A stretch of 64,000 nt of DNA from Nocardiopsis sp. CNR-923 (GCF_001942255.1 NZ_MKKC01000011.1:82654-146653), one strand, 5' to 3'; counted from the first letter of the stretch, positions 9,566 to 19,803 are shown. The notes: generated from the letters alone by a model not told the origin. Program-made: numbers and translations.

Positions 9566-11214
9566 GTGTCACTGAATAAGCACGTAGCGTCTCATGTCGA
9601 CGGAGTGTCCCACCGCGGCCGCGTGGAACGCGTGCGCACCCGCGTCTTCCGCAACGACTGGAGCGCCCTGACGCCGCCGCGGCTCGGCCGGTGGACCCCC
9701 GAGCTGCGGGTCAGCGTCGTCATCCCCGCGCGGGGCGGACAGCGCCGACTCGACCTCGCCCTGGCCGCCCTGGCCGTGCAGACCTACCCCGACCACCTCC
9801 TGGAGGTCGTGGTCGTCGACATCCACACAGCGCCCCCGCTGCGGCTGCCCGCCGCGCGCCCGCGCGACTGCCGCCTTCTGCGCGCTCCCGAGGGCGTCTG
9901 GGGCGCGGGTACGCGCGCGCCCTCGGCGCCCACGCCAGCTCCGGCGACATCCTCATCTGGATGGACGCCGACATGGTCACCTGCCCCGAGTTCGTCGAGG
10001 CCCAGGCCCGCTGGCACCACACCCACGCCGAGGCTGTCACCCTCGGCCGCGTCCGCTTCGCCGACACCGGTCCCACCGACGCCCGCGACGTGATCGCCCG
10101 CGCCCGCACCCGGACCCTGCACGACACCCTGGAGACCGGACGCCACCACGAGTGGGTCGAGCACCTGTTGCGCGACAGCGGCGACCTGCGCGACGCCGAC
10201 CACCTGGGCTTCCACGCCTATGTGGGCTCCGCCGCGGGACTGCGGCGCAGTCTGTACGAGGCCGCGGGAGGGGTCGACCCCGACCTCGACCTGGGCCAGG
10301 ACACCGAGTTCGGTTACCGGCTGTGGCAGGCGGGCGCCGTCATGGTGCCCGAACGCGCCGCCACCGCCTGGCACGTGGGCCGCGCCGCCACCACGCGCAC
10401 CCGGCTGCCTTCCGAACGATTCCGCACCGAGGTCCTCGCCGAACTCATGCCGCACCCCCACGCCTACCGCGAACCCCTGCCCTTCCACCGCAGGCGCGTC
10501 CCCTTGGTCCACGCGGCCGTCGACGTCTCCGGCGCCCCCTACGACCTGGTGCGCGGCTGCGTCGACCGGATCCTGGACAGCGCCGAGACCGATCTCGGCC
10601 TGACCCTCGTCGCCGACTGGGAGGGCATCGGCTCCGGGTCCGCCCACGTCGGCGACCCCCAGTTGGACCTGCGCCTGGTCCAGGCCAACTACCTGGGCGA
10701 ACCCCGCGTCTCCTTCGCCTCGACCATGCCGCGCACCGGGTTCCCCTCCCCGTTCCTGCTGCGCGTGCCCGTCGCGTGGGGCCTGGGGCAGGTGGCGCTC
10801 TCCCGCATGCTCGCCAGCGCCGAACGCGCCCGCGCCGGGCTCACCGAACTCTTCCCCGCCACCTCGCCCACCCGCGACGCCGGGGTGCGGCTGTGGCGGA
10901 CCCGCGCTCTGGCCCGCGCCCTGCGCGTCCGCGGCGACGGAGAGGACCTGGGCGACGTGGTCGCCGAACTCCACGGCCGCTACCGTATCCACGCCGGGGA
11001 GGAGACCCTCACCGACCTGTCGCTGTACCGGTCGGTCCCGCCCCCGCCGCGACCGGCCCCCGAGGCACGCGTGCGGTTCACGGAGGCCACGGGCACCGAG
11101 GCGTGCCCGGACCACGAGGCCGAGCACGTTCCCGAGACGGACGGCCGCGGCCGCATCGGGTCCTGGCTGCGCGCCTGGCGGGGCGGGCCGCGCCGCTCGC
11201 GCGACCACGACTGA
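9566..11214 (+). CDS. Glycosyltransferase family 2, one frame break
   Basis: Predicted inverting sugar transferase of about 549 residues. The GT-A fold is visible: VSVVIPARGG with the nucleotide-binding start near residue 51, VVVVDIH, then GDILIWMDADMV holding the DxD metal motif near residue 130. Beyond the catalytic domain lies a long region with GGVDPDLDLGQDTEFGYRLW, the usual ED-type acceptor motif. There are no clear membrane spans. The frame breaks near 9900, where VWG should continue to RGYARALGA; restoring one G in the GGGG run at 9898-9902 repairs it. Start GTG 9566 is set by the leaderless promoter. The product is unknown and no polysaccharide genes are adjacent. Confidence 0.82.
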
Positions 11215-11217
11215 CGG

Positions 11218-11243
11218 CCCGGACCGGACACGGCCGGTCCGGG
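11218..11243. terminator. Bidirectional hairpin between convergent genes
   Basis: Perfect 10-bp stem, CCCGGACCGG paired with CCGGTCCGGG, six-base loop. It lies between the glycosyltransferase stop and the pstS stop. There is no U tract, as is common in GC-rich actinobacteria. Confidence 0.65.
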
Positions 11244-11251
11244 CAAGGACC

Positions 11252-12406
11252 TCAGTCGCGCACGCCGATGGAGTCGATGGAGGCCATCAGCTGCTCGCGC
11301 AGAGCGTCGTTGACCGGGGCCGACCCGGTCTCGTCGGAGACGTTCTGCTGACCCTCGGGGCTGACGACGTAGCGCAGGAAGGCCTGGAGCCGCTCGACCG
11401 TGCCCGCGTCGTCGTACTCGCCGCACACGACCTCGTAGCTGACCAGTACCATCGGGTAGCTGCCCGGCGCGGTCGTGCCGTAGTCCAGGTCCAGGGCCAG
11501 GTCGAACTCGTTGACGTTGTCCTCGCGGCGCGGAGAGTCCGCCACCACCTGGGCCGCGGCCTCGGGCGAGATCTCCACGAACTCCTCGCCCACGCCCAGG
11601 TTCACCGTCGACATCCCGTGCACGTGCGACATCTCCACGTACCCGATCGCGCCCCGGGCGCGCTCGACCGTGTCGGCGATGCCGCTGTTGCCCTGCGCGG
11701 ACTCGACCGGGTCGATCGGCCACTGCCCGTCCGCCTCGTGCGGCCAGGCGTCCGGCGCGGCGGCGGACAGGTAGCGCGTGAAGTTCTCCGTCGTTCCGGA
11801 GTCGTCGGACCGGTTGACGGGGGTGATCGCCAGGTCGGGCAGGTCCGCGTCGGGGTTGGTCTCGGCGATCTCCGGGTCGTCCCAGCGGGTGATCTCCTGG
11901 TCGAAGATCTTCGCCAGGGTGTCCGGGCGCAGATCCAGCGAATCGACGCCGTCCAGGTTGAACACCGCGGCGATGGCCACCACGTAGGCGGGCAGGTTGA
12001 TGGTGTCCGACCCGTGGCACCGCTGCTCCGCGTCGGCGTTCTCCTGCGGGCTCATCGCCGCGTCGGTCCCCGCGAAGTCGACGGCGCCGTCGATGAACTG
12101 GCTGCGACCGCCGCCGGACCCGATCGAGTCGTAGTACACGCGGGCGCCCTCGCACGCCGTCTGGTACCCCGCGATCCACGTGGTCATCGCGTTCTCCTGC
12201 GCGCTGGAGCCCGCACCGGACAGGCTCCCGGAGAAGCACTCGACGTCCTCGGGGGTGGCGATCTGGAGCCCCCCGGGAACGGCGTCGTCGCTGCCGCAGG
12301 CGGTGGTCGCCAGCATCAGACCGGCCAACGCGGCCGACGCCGCGCCCCGATGGGCGGCGCCACGGCGCCGGACGCGGAACGGGGAGTGCTTGTGGGACGG
12401 GAGCAC
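11252..12406 (-). CDS. pstS: Phosphate ABC transporter substrate-binding lipoprotein PstS
   Basis: Periplasmic-type phosphate-binding lipoprotein of about 384 residues. It has a signal segment with a lipobox-like LATTAC before GSDD. The phosphate-site motifs of PstS follow: SGSLSGAGSSAQENAMTTWI, YDSIGSGGGRSQFIDG, FAGTDAAMS, and NRSDDSGTTENFTRYL. Starts at GTG 12406 (LPSHKHSPFRVRRRG) give a normal charged signal peptide; an upstream ATG near 12460 would add a Pro-rich stretch. pstC, pstA and pstB are not adjacent, and the neighbours are a convergent glycosyltransferase and divergent treY, so this is an isolated copy. Pho regulation is expected for the family, but no PHO box was identified. Confidence 0.88.
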   Translation of the reverse strand: MLPSHKHSPFRVRRRGAAHRGAASAALAGLMLATTACGSDDAVPGGLQIATPEDVECFSGSLSGAGSSAQENAMTTWIAGYQTACEGARVYYDSIGSGGGRSQFIDGAVDFAGTDAAMSPQENADAEQRCHGSDTINLPAYVVAIAAVFNLDGVDSLDLRPDTLAKIFDQEITRWDDPEIAETNPDADLPDLAITPVNRSDDSGTTENFTRYLSAAAPDAWPHEADGQWPIDPVESAQGNSGIADTVERARGAIGYVEMSHVHGMSTVNLGVGEEFVEISPEAAAQVVADSPRREDNVNEFDLALDLDYGTTAPGSYPMVLVSYEVVCGEYDDAGTVERLQAFLRYVVSPEGQQNVSDETGSAPVNDALREQLMASIDSIGVRD

Positions 12407-12600
12407 GGCTGCTTCAAACCCTCTCGTCGATGTCGGTGGGCGCGGGCGCGGGTGCGTCATCGCAGGTGGTGGTGGGACGCCGACGAGTCTAGCCATCGCC
12501 GGGCGGGCCCGCCCAACGCGGTTCCGTGTGGGATGCCGCTCATCGAGCGGTCCGCACGCCGTGCATGACACGCGCGCCGCATGGGCAGGTGTCCTGCGTG

Positions 12601-14989
12601 ATGAGCGCACACGACACGACCGCCACGGCCGCGCCGACGTCAACCTACCGCCTCCAGCTGCGGCCCGGGTTCACCCTCGCCGACGCCACGGCGCTGCTGG
12701 ACCACCTCGGCCGGATGGGGGTCGGCGCCGTCTACCTGTCGCCGCTGCTGACCGCCGCGCCCGGATCCCAGCACGGGTACGACGTCGTCGACCCCACCGA
12801 GGTGGCCCCGGCCCTGGGCGGCGACACCGCCCGCGCGGCCCTCGTCGCCAAGCGCAGACCTGGGCATCGGCGTGGTCGTCGACATCGTCCCCAACCACAT
12901 GTCCGTCGCCGACCCGGCCGCCAACGCCTGGTGGTGGGACGTGCTCGCGCACGGCCGCGACTCCGTCCACGCGCGCTGCTTCGACATCGACTTCGACGCC
13001 GGTCCGCTGATCATCCCCGTCCTGGCCGACGACGGCGACGGAGGCCGTGCCGCGCTGGACGACCTCGCCGTCGCCGACGGCTGTCTGGCCTACCACGACA
13101 GGCGCTACCCCCTCGCACCCGGCTCCCACACACCCGGCGACACCCCCGACCAGGTGCACGAGCGCCAGCACTACCGGCTGGTGTCCTGGCGGCGCGGCGA
13201 CACCGAACTCACCTACCGCCGCTTCTTCGACGTCAGCGACCTGGCCGCCGTCCGCGTCGAGGAGCCCGGGGTCTTCGACGCCGCCCACGCCGAGATCCTG
13301 CGCTGGGCCGACCTCGGGCAACTGGACGGACTGCGCGTGGACCACGTCGACGGCCTCACCGACCCCGGCGGCTACCTGCGCCGCCTCGCCGAGCGCTTCG
13401 ACGGGTGGGTCGTGGTCGAGAAGATCCTCGCCCCGCACGAGACACTTCCCCAGTCCTGGCCCGTCGACGGCACCACCGGCTACGACGCGCTGCGCGAGGT
13501 GTGCGGCGTCTTCGTCGACCCCGAAGGCCTGCCGGAGTTCACCGCGCTGGCCGTCGAACAGGGCGTCGACACGGACACCGGGCACGCCGACGCCCACGCC
13601 CGCCGCCAGGCCGCCACCCGACTCCTGCACGCCGAGGTGCGCCGGATCGCCGCGCTCCTTCCCGCCCAACCGCCCGCCAGCACCCCCCGGCCCTCCGCGA
13701 TGGCGGCCCGCCAACGGGAGGAGGCCGTCGCCGAACTCCTGTGCTCCTTCGACGTGTACCGCTCCTATCTGCCCGAGGCGGAGGCCGCCTGGGACCGGGC
13801 CGTGCGCCGTGCCGCCGACCGGCGACCCGACCTCGCCTTCGACCTGGCCGTCATCGACCGCCGCGTCCGCGCGGACCCCCGGGGCGAACCCGCCCGCCGC
13901 ATCCAGCAGACCAGCGGCATGGTCATGGCGATGGGGGTCGAGAACACCGCCTTCTACCGGGGCACCCGGTTCGTCGCGGCCAACGAGGTCGGCGGCGACC
14001 CCGCCCACGCCGCGCTGGCCCCCGAGGAGTTCCACGCCCGCGCCGCGCACCGCCAGGCGACCACCCCGCACACCATGACCGCCCTGTCCACCCACGACAC
14101 CAAGCGCTCCGAGGACGTGCGCGCCCGCCTGGCCGCCCTGACCGAGATCGCGGGCGAGGCCGCCGCGGCCGTGCGCCGCTGGACCGACCGCCACGCCCTG
14201 CCCGAACCCGCCCTCAACCTCCTGGGCTGGCAGACGCTCGTCGGCGCCTGGCCGATCGGCGAACGCCGCCTGTCCGAATACCTGCTCAAGGCCGCCCGCG
14301 AGGCCCGCCTGGGCACCTCCTGGACCGACCCCGACCCCGACTTCGAGGAACACGTCCGCGCCTGGCCCGCCCGTGTCCTGGGCGACCCCGGGCTCAGCGC
14401 CGAGGTGGCCGCGATGGTCGACGCCGTCTGCGGCGCCGGATGGAGCAACTCCCTCGGCCAGCGGACCCTGCAACTCCTGGGCCCCGGCGTCCCCGACGTC
14501 TACCAGGGCGCCGAGCTGTGGGACCTGTCCCTGGTCGACCCCGACAACCGCCGCCCCGTCGACTGGTCCGTCCGCGCCGACCTGCTCGAACGGATCGAAC
14601 GCGGCTGGCGCCCACCCGTCGACGACACCGGCGCGGCCAAGCTCCACCTCGTGCGGGCCTGCCTTCGTCTGCGCCGTGAGCTGCGCCCCGGCGGCTACCT
14701 CCCCCTCACCGCCACCGGCCCGGCCGCCCGCCACGCGCTCGCCTTCGCCCGCACCTCGGCCGGGAGCCGCCGCCCCGACGTCGTCGCCGTCGCCACCCGC
14801 CTGCCGCTCACCCTCGCCGCGGAGGGCGGCTGGCGCGACACCGTGCTACCGCTCCCGTCGGGCCCCGGAACCTGGACCGACCGGCTCACCGGCCGCGAAC
14901 TCGCGCCCGCGCGCCTGGACGGCTACACCCTCGCCCCCCTCGCCGACCTGCTCGACCACTACCCGGTGGCGGTCCTGGTCCGCGCGTGA
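12601..14989 (+). CDS. treY: Maltooligosyl trehalose synthase, one frame break
   Basis: TreY (GH13) converts the reducing end of maltooligosaccharides to a trehalose linkage, the first step of the TreYZ pathway. About 796 residues. Motifs in order: STYRLQLRPGFTL at the N-terminus, VYLSPLLTAAPGSQHGYDVV, DIVPNHM, GLRVDHVDGLTDP with the nucleophile Asp, VVVEKIL with the acid Glu, and TALSTHDTKRSEDVR. The ORF breaks near 12850, just before ADLGIGVVVDIV; the change is a net loss of two bases or gain of one, unlike most other breaks here. Start ATG 12601 has AGG about 12 bases upstream. treZ lies 1.3 kb downstream with an RNA methyltransferase between; treX is not in the window. Confidence 0.92.
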
Positions 14990-15018
14990 GGTCCGGCCGA
15001 CCCGCCGCGGACCGGTCA

Positions 15019-15040
15019 CCGCCCCGACCGGTGGGGGCGG
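15019..15040 (+). terminator. Hairpin after treY
   Basis: CCGCCCC pairs with GGGGCGG across an eight-base loop, 30 bases after the treY stop. No U tract. Confidence 0.5.
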
Positions 15041-15218
15041 CGGGGATCTCCGTACACGTCGGGCGGGGACGTCAGGGGGCGGGGCCGACCGCCTCCCCGA
15101 ACCGGCGTGAGCCCGAAGCCGGACCCGGCCGGGAGCCGCCGCGGCGATGACCGTCCCTGTTCCCCGCGCACGAGCGGACGCACCCGGTCACCGGTCCGGG
15201 TACGGGCGGACCCATCGG

Positions 15219-15224
15219 TAGGCT
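15219..15224 (+). promoter_or_regulatory. -10 box (TAGGCT) before rlmA-like gene
   Basis: TAGGCT lies 9 bases before ATG 15234. The same hexamer precedes the ArsR (26516) and TetR (53787) starts. Confidence 0.45.
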
Positions 15225-15233
15225 GAAGCGATC

Positions 15234-16177
15234 ATGGCGCCCACCGACACCCCACACCACACCGGCCCCAGGCTGCGCATGCCCGACGCCGTCGCCGCGG
15301 CCCTGGCCTGCCCCACGTGCGGCACCGCCCTGGCGCCCGGCCCCCGCGGGCTGGAGTGCGCCGCCGGGCACTGCTTCAATGTCGCCCGCGAGGCTACGCC
15401 AGCCTGCTCACCGGCGCCACCCCGCCCGGCGCCGGGGACAGCAGGGAGATGGTCGCCGACCGGCTCCGCTTCCAGCACGCCGGTCACTACGACGCGATCG
15501 GCCGCGCCCTGGCCGACACCCTCGACCGCCAACTCAGCGACCGTCCCGACCCCCTGATCGCCGATGTCGGCGGCGGCACCGGCCACTACCTCACCCAGGT
15601 CCTGACCGCACTGCCCGACGCGGTCGGACTCACCCTGGACGTCTCCAAGTTCGCCGCCCGCCGCGCCGCCCGCGCCCACCCGCGCGGCGGGGCCGTCACC
15701 GCCGACGCCTGGCGTGCCCTGCCGCTGCGCACCGGCGCCGTCGACGCCCTGCTCAACGTGTTCGCACCGCGCGCCGCCGCCGAGTTCCGCCGGGTCCTGC
15801 GCCCAGACGGCGTCCTGGTCCTGGTCACCCCCGCACCCGACCACCTCGCCGAACTGCGCGCGCCGCTGGGCCTGCTCGACGTCGATCCCCGTAAGGACGA
15901 GCGCCTGGCCGAGGGCCTGCACGGGCACTTCGCGCCCGCGGGGGAGCGCGAGGTCCGCTTCACCATGGACCTGACCCGCGACGACGCGACCACCGTCGTC
16001 GGCATGGGACCCAGCGCCCGCCACATCGCCTCCGACGACCTGCGTGCCCGCGTGCGGGCCCTGCCCGAGCCGACGCCCGTCACCGCCTCGGTCCGCGTCC
16101 ACGTCTACCGGCCCCGTGAGGACTCCGACACCGCCGCTCCTCGGCGGGGTCGGCCGAGAGCGGAAGACCCCGCGTGA
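15234..16177 (+). CDS. rlmA: RlmA-type 23S rRNA guanine-N1 methyltransferase, one frame break
   Basis: S-adenosylmethionine-dependent methyltransferase of about 314 residues, resembling RlmA/TlrB proteins that modify G745 or G748 of 23S rRNA. The N-terminal zinc finger is complete: CPTCG, then CAAGHCFNVARE. The SAM motif is IADVGGGTGHYL, followed by VDALLNVFAPRAAAEFRRVL, the usual ribosomal-substrate NxF-type region. The frame breaks near 15390 at GAGGC; one more G gives AREGYASLL, the standard family sequence. TlrB-type relatives confer tylosin resistance, so a link to the erm gene 3 kb away is possible, but housekeeping RlmA is equally likely. It sits between treY and treZ on the same strand with its own promoter. 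Confidence 0.78.
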
Positions 16178-16262
16178 GCGGGCGGATCCTGACGTTCGCC
16201 CCGTGCCCCTCCCGTGAGCGCTGGACCTGGGTTCCTGCGGCGCGGGGCCGAACCCGGTGGCC

Positions 16263-16289
16263 CGCGACGGGGCTGGGCCCCGCGTCGCG
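16263..16289 (+). terminator. Hairpin between rlmA-like gene and treZ
   Basis: CGCGACG at 16263-16269 pairs with CGTCGCG at 16283-16289, with further G-C pairing inside and a small bulge. It lies 85 bases after the methyltransferase stop. Confidence 0.45.
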
Positions 16290-16333
16290 CCGGCCAGGGG
16301 TGAGAACGGCCGGCGCCGGGTAGGCCACCCGGC

Positions 16334-18105
16334 GTGAGCGAACCGGACACCTCCACCAGCCCAGGTCTGGGCGTCCACGGCGACTTCGCCGTCTGGGCGC
16401 CCCACGCCGACCGCGTCCGACTCCGCGTCGACGGCACCGACCACCTCATGCGCCGCGGCGCCCGCGGATGGTGGTCCGCCCACGTCGACGGCGCCGGACC
16501 CGGCACCGACTACGGCTACCTGCTCGACGACGCCCCCGAGGTCCTGCCCGACCCCCGCTCCCGCTGGCAGCCCGAGGCGTCCACGCCCCCAGCCGCGTCT
16601 ACGACCACGCCGCCTTCGCCTGGACGGACGCCGCCTGGACCGGCCGCCCACTGCCCGGCGCGGTGCTCTACGAACTGCACACGGGCACCTTCACCCCCCG
16701 GGGCACGCTCACGGCCGCCGTCGACCGCCTCGACCACCTCGTCGACCTCGGCGTGACCCACGTCGGACTCATGCCGGTCAACGCCTTCGACGGAACCCAC
16801 GGCTGGGGCTACGACGGGGTGCTGTGGTCGGCCGTCCACCAGCCCTACGGCGGCCCCGACGCCCTCAAGGCCCTCGTCGACGCCTGCCACGCACGCGGAC
16901 TCGCCGTCGTCCTGGACGTGGTGCACAACCACCTCGGCCCCTCCGGCGCCTACCTGCCCCGGTTCGGCCCCTACTTCGACGGCGAGACCGCCTGGGGCCC
17001 CTCGCTCAACCTCGACGGACCCCACTCCGACCCCGTCCGCCGCCTGGTCCTCGACAACTGCCTCGACTGGCTGCGCCACTTCCACCTCGACGGGCTGCGC
17101 CTGGACGCCGTGCACGCCCTGCGCGACGACCGTGCCACCCACCTGCTGGCCGAGCTGTCCGCCGAGGTCGACGCGCTCGCCACCGCCCTGGGCCGCCCGC
17201 TGTCCCTGGTCGCCGAGTCCGACCGCAACGACCCGCGCACCGTCCTGCCCCGGCAGGCGGGGGGCCTGGGGATGACCGCGCAGTGGTCCGACGACCTCCA
17301 CCACGCCCTGCACACCGCCCTGTCCGGGGAGACCCACGGCTACTACCGCGACTTCTCCGGCCCCGACGTGCTGCCCGCGGTCCTGCGCCGCGTCTTCTGG
17401 CACGCGGGCACCTACTCCTCCTTCCGCCGCCGCACGCACGGCGCGCCGGTCGACACCGCGCGCGTGCCCGGCAGCCGCTTTCTCGCCTACCTGAGCACCC
17501 ACGACCAGATCGGCAACCGCGCGCGCGGCGACCGCATGGGCTCGTACGTGTCGCCGGGTCTGCTCTGCTGCGGGGCCGCGCTCGTCCTGTGCTCGCCCTA
17601 CACGCCCATGCTGTTCATGGGCGAGGAGTGGGCGGCCACCACGCCGTGGCCGTTCTTCGCCTCCTTCGACGACCCCGAACTCGCCGAGGCGGTCCGCCGG
17701 GGGCGGCGCCGCGAGTTCGCCGACCTGGGATGGGCGCACGAGGAGATCCCCGACCCGATGGACCCGGCGACCCGCGCCGCGGCCGTCCTGGACTGGGAAC
17801 AGCGGTACCGGGAGCCGCACCGCCGCGTCCTGGACGCCCACCGCTCCCTCATCGCCCTGCGCCGCGCCGAACCCGACCTCGCCGACCCCCGCCTGGACCG
17901 CTTCGAGGTGCGGGCCAGCGCCGACGGCCGCCAGCTCGTCCTGGTCCGCGGGGCCCTGCGCCTGGTGTGCAACCTCGCCGACGGCGCCGCCCGCGTCGAA
18001 CTGGACGCGCCGCCGCGCGAGGTGCTGCTGGCCACCGGTGGGCCGAGGAACGCCGGGGCCTCGGTGACCCTGCCCGGGGAGTCCTTCGCGGTGCTCCGGG
18101 TCTGA
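16334..18105 (+). CDS. treZ: Maltooligosyl trehalose trehalohydrolase, one frame break
   Basis: TreZ (GH13) releases trehalose from maltooligosyl trehalose. About 590 residues. The N-terminal beta domain begins GVHGDFAVWAPHADRVRL. The barrel has VLYELHTGTFTPRGT, VGLMPVNAFDGTHGWGYDG, VLDVVHNHLGPSG, GLRLDAVHAL (nucleophile Asp), VAESDRNDP (acid Glu), and STHDQIGNRARGDR. The ORF breaks near 16575, at GAGGC, where one extra G gives EGVHAPSRVYDHAAF. Start GTG 16334; TAGGCC lies seven bases before it, so it may also be leaderless. Works with treY upstream to make trehalose from glycogen. Confidence 0.92.
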
Positions 18106-18267
18106 CTCGGCCCACCCGTCCAGGAGAGGTGGCCCGGCGCCGCGCGCGGGAACCGCGACCGCGGGTCCGCCGGGCGCGCCACGACCGTCTGCGGCGGCGT
18201 GTACGCTCCGGTCGACCGATGATCCGACGGGATGACACCGTCCCGTGCGAGAGGGAGGACGGCATCC

Positions 18268-18587
18268 GTGGCCGACACCGTGTGGCACCTCGACGAACGG
18301 TTCGACGCCCCGAACGGGACGGTGCGCTGGACCAGGCTGGGCGAGGGCGCACCCGTCGTCCTCCTGCACGGCACACCGCCGAGGTCGAGGACGCCTACGC
18401 CGACCTCGACCTCCCGGCGCTCGTCGTCTGGGGCCGCGAGGACACCTGGCTGCCCCTCGAACGCGGTGAACGGCTGGCCGCAGCCCTCCTCTGGGCCCGG
18501 CTGCACCCCCTGACGGGCGCTGGGCACCTGGTCCAGGAGGACGCACCGGCCGAACTGACGGCCGCCCTCCTGGACTTCCTCGCCTGA
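18268..18587 (+). pseudogene. Alpha/beta hydrolase with large internal deletion
   Basis: The first 37 codons (start GTG 18268 behind GAGGGAGGA) give a normal hydrolase N-terminus ending VVLLHGTP, the oxyanion-hole motif. Near 18375 the sequence jumps to the C-terminal part in another frame: LPALVVWGREDTWLPLERGE with the catalytic Asp region, then GAGHLVQEDAPAEL with the catalytic His. The whole middle, including the nucleophile Ser elbow, is gone, roughly 150 residues. Unlike the point breaks elsewhere this cannot be a single-base error; it is a true deletion or an assembly collapse. The product would be inactive. Confidence 0.8.
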
Positions 18588-18591
18588 GCGC

Positions 18592-19392
18592 CTACCCCTC
18601 CAGCGCGAGGAAGAGCGCCAGCCACTGGCCGGGCGTCACCAGGCCGACGGGCGTCCCCGGGGCGACCCCGGCCGCGCGCAGCGCCGCGTCCACCCGCCGC
18701 GCGGGGTGGACGCGGCGCAACGAGGCACCCAACGACCCGCCCGTGCCGCCGAACCCCAGCTCGACCATCCCGCGGTAGGCGCCCCTGCGCTCCCGGGGCA
18801 GCAGCGGATCCGGTCTGCGCCGGAGCACCAGCACCCCGGAGTCGACCCGGGGGACCGGCCGGAACCGGCTCCGATCGATCCGCCCGGCCAGCGACCACGA
18901 CCACTCCGGCCAGGTCAGCACGGTCAACCGGGTCCAGCGCCCGTAGGCGCCGGTGCGCTTGCGCGCGTACTCCAGTTGGGTGACCAGCGTGGCCGAGGTC
19001 AGGCCGGGCGCGTCCAGGCACCAGCGGACGATGTCGGCGGTGCGCGCGTACGGGATGTTGCCGACCACGGTGAACGGGCCGCGCGGCGGTCGAACGCGCG
19101 TGAAGTCCGCGCACACCACCCGCACGCCCCGATCCGGGTCGCGGTAGCGGGCGGCCAGGCGCTCGGCCAGGCGGCGGTCGATCTCGTAGGCGATCACGTG
19201 CCGGGCGGCTGGGGCGAGCAACCGGGTGAGGGCCCCGTCGCCGGGGCCCACCTCGACCACCAGGTCGTCGGAGGTCACCCCGCAGACCCGGACCACGTGC
19301 CGGGCGGCGCGGGGGTCGGCGAGGAAGTTCTGGGAGAAGCGGCGGCGGCGGTCACCGGCGGAGCCGGGGCGCGGACGCGTCGTGCGAGCCAT
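18592..19392 (-). CDS. erm: Erm-type 23S rRNA (adenine-N6) dimethyltransferase
   Basis: Methylates A2058 of 23S rRNA, giving macrolide-lincosamide-streptogramin B resistance. The 266-residue protein has the Erm N-terminus RRRRFSQNFLAD near residue 16, SAM site VVEVGPGDGALT at 46-57, catalytic GNIPY at 111-115, and ARKRTGAYGRW followed by LTVLTWPEW, which separates Erm from housekeeping KsgA. Start ATG 19392 (MARTTRPRPGS); the longer upstream frame is low-complexity Arg-rich sequence. Its stop is 4 bases from the convergent hydrolase remnant. A small ORF with its own promoter lies 280 bases upstream on the same strand and could be a regulatory leader. The gene has an intact frame. Confidence 0.9.
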   Translation of the reverse strand: MARTTRPRPGSAGDRRRRFSQNFLADPRAARHVVRVCGVTSDDLVVEVGPGDGALTRLLAPAARHVIAYEIDRRLAERLAARYRDPDRGVRVVCADFTRVRPPRGPFTVVGNIPYARTADIVRWCLDAPGLTSATLVTQLEYARKRTGAYGRWTRLTVLTWPEWSWSLAGRIDRSRFRPVPRVDSGVLVLRRRPDPLLPRERRGAYRGMVELGFGGTGGSLGASLRRVHPARRVDAALRAAGVAPGTPVGLVTPGQWLALFLALEG

Positions 19393-19671
19393 GGAAGGGT
19401 CCGATCCAGCCACGCGTGTGGCGGACGTGGACGGGCGGCACGGACGGGCGCGACGAGGCGCGCACGCTGGAAGGAGAAGGGGTCCGGGCGGCCCGTCCGA
19501 GACGGTTCGGGGACGGGACTGGACCTGGACCGGTACGCGCGCACGACGGCTGGAGCCCGCCGTCCGCACACGGCGGCGCGCGCACGTGCGGGCACGTCGG
19601 CGCCGGGGTGGGGCGGCGGGCGGTCACCGTGGGACGGAGCCGCCGGGTTCGGGGGGCTCGCGGAAGGCGTC

Positions 19672-19767
19672 CTAGTCCAGGGACCCGGACCGGGGACGCA
19701 CGACGCGGTCGTGGGCGCTCGCGGACCAGGACTGGACCTGGTTCACGATCGCGTGGAAGCTGGCCAT
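19672..19767 (-). CDS. Small ORF upstream of erm, possible leader peptide
   Basis: A 31-codon ORF starting MASFHAIVNQVQSWS with G or C at nearly every third position. A -35 TTGCCC and -10 TACGGT with 18-base spacing lie before it, and the -10 ends 6 bases before ATG 19767, so it would be translated from a leaderless mRNA. It points toward erm, whose start is 280 bases downstream. Erm genes are often controlled by a translated leader, so this is a candidate attenuator peptide. The gap is long for a classical ribosome-stalling leader, so it may instead be an independent small protein. Nothing else is seen in the flanking 19393-19671 and 19768-19850. Confidence 0.45.
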   Translation of the reverse strand: MASFHAIVNQVQSWSASAHDRVVRPRSGSLD

Positions 19768-19773
19768 GCGCCC

Positions 19774-19803
19774 ACCGTAGGAGGACGCAGCCTTCGCGGG
19801 CAA
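19774..19803 (-). promoter_or_regulatory. Promoter for the small ORF upstream of erm
   Basis: Minus-strand TTGCCC (19798-19803) and TACGGT (19774-19779), spacer 18 bases, then 6 bases to the ATG. Confidence 0.5.

Noticed and set aside
9691..11214. A glycosyltransferase starting at 9691
   Set aside because: That start lies in the frame after the break; the true N-terminus with VSVVIPARGG is in the frame from GTG 9566.
12671..14734. A 687-codon minus-strand ORF opposite treY
   Set aside because: It is antisense to treY, whose catalytic motifs are clear. Long antisense frames are expected at this GC content, and the translation is low-complexity Gly/Val/Ala.
16516..18546. A 676-codon minus-strand ORF opposite treZ
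   Set aside because: Shadow of treZ with repetitive Gly/Val/Arg translation and no motif.
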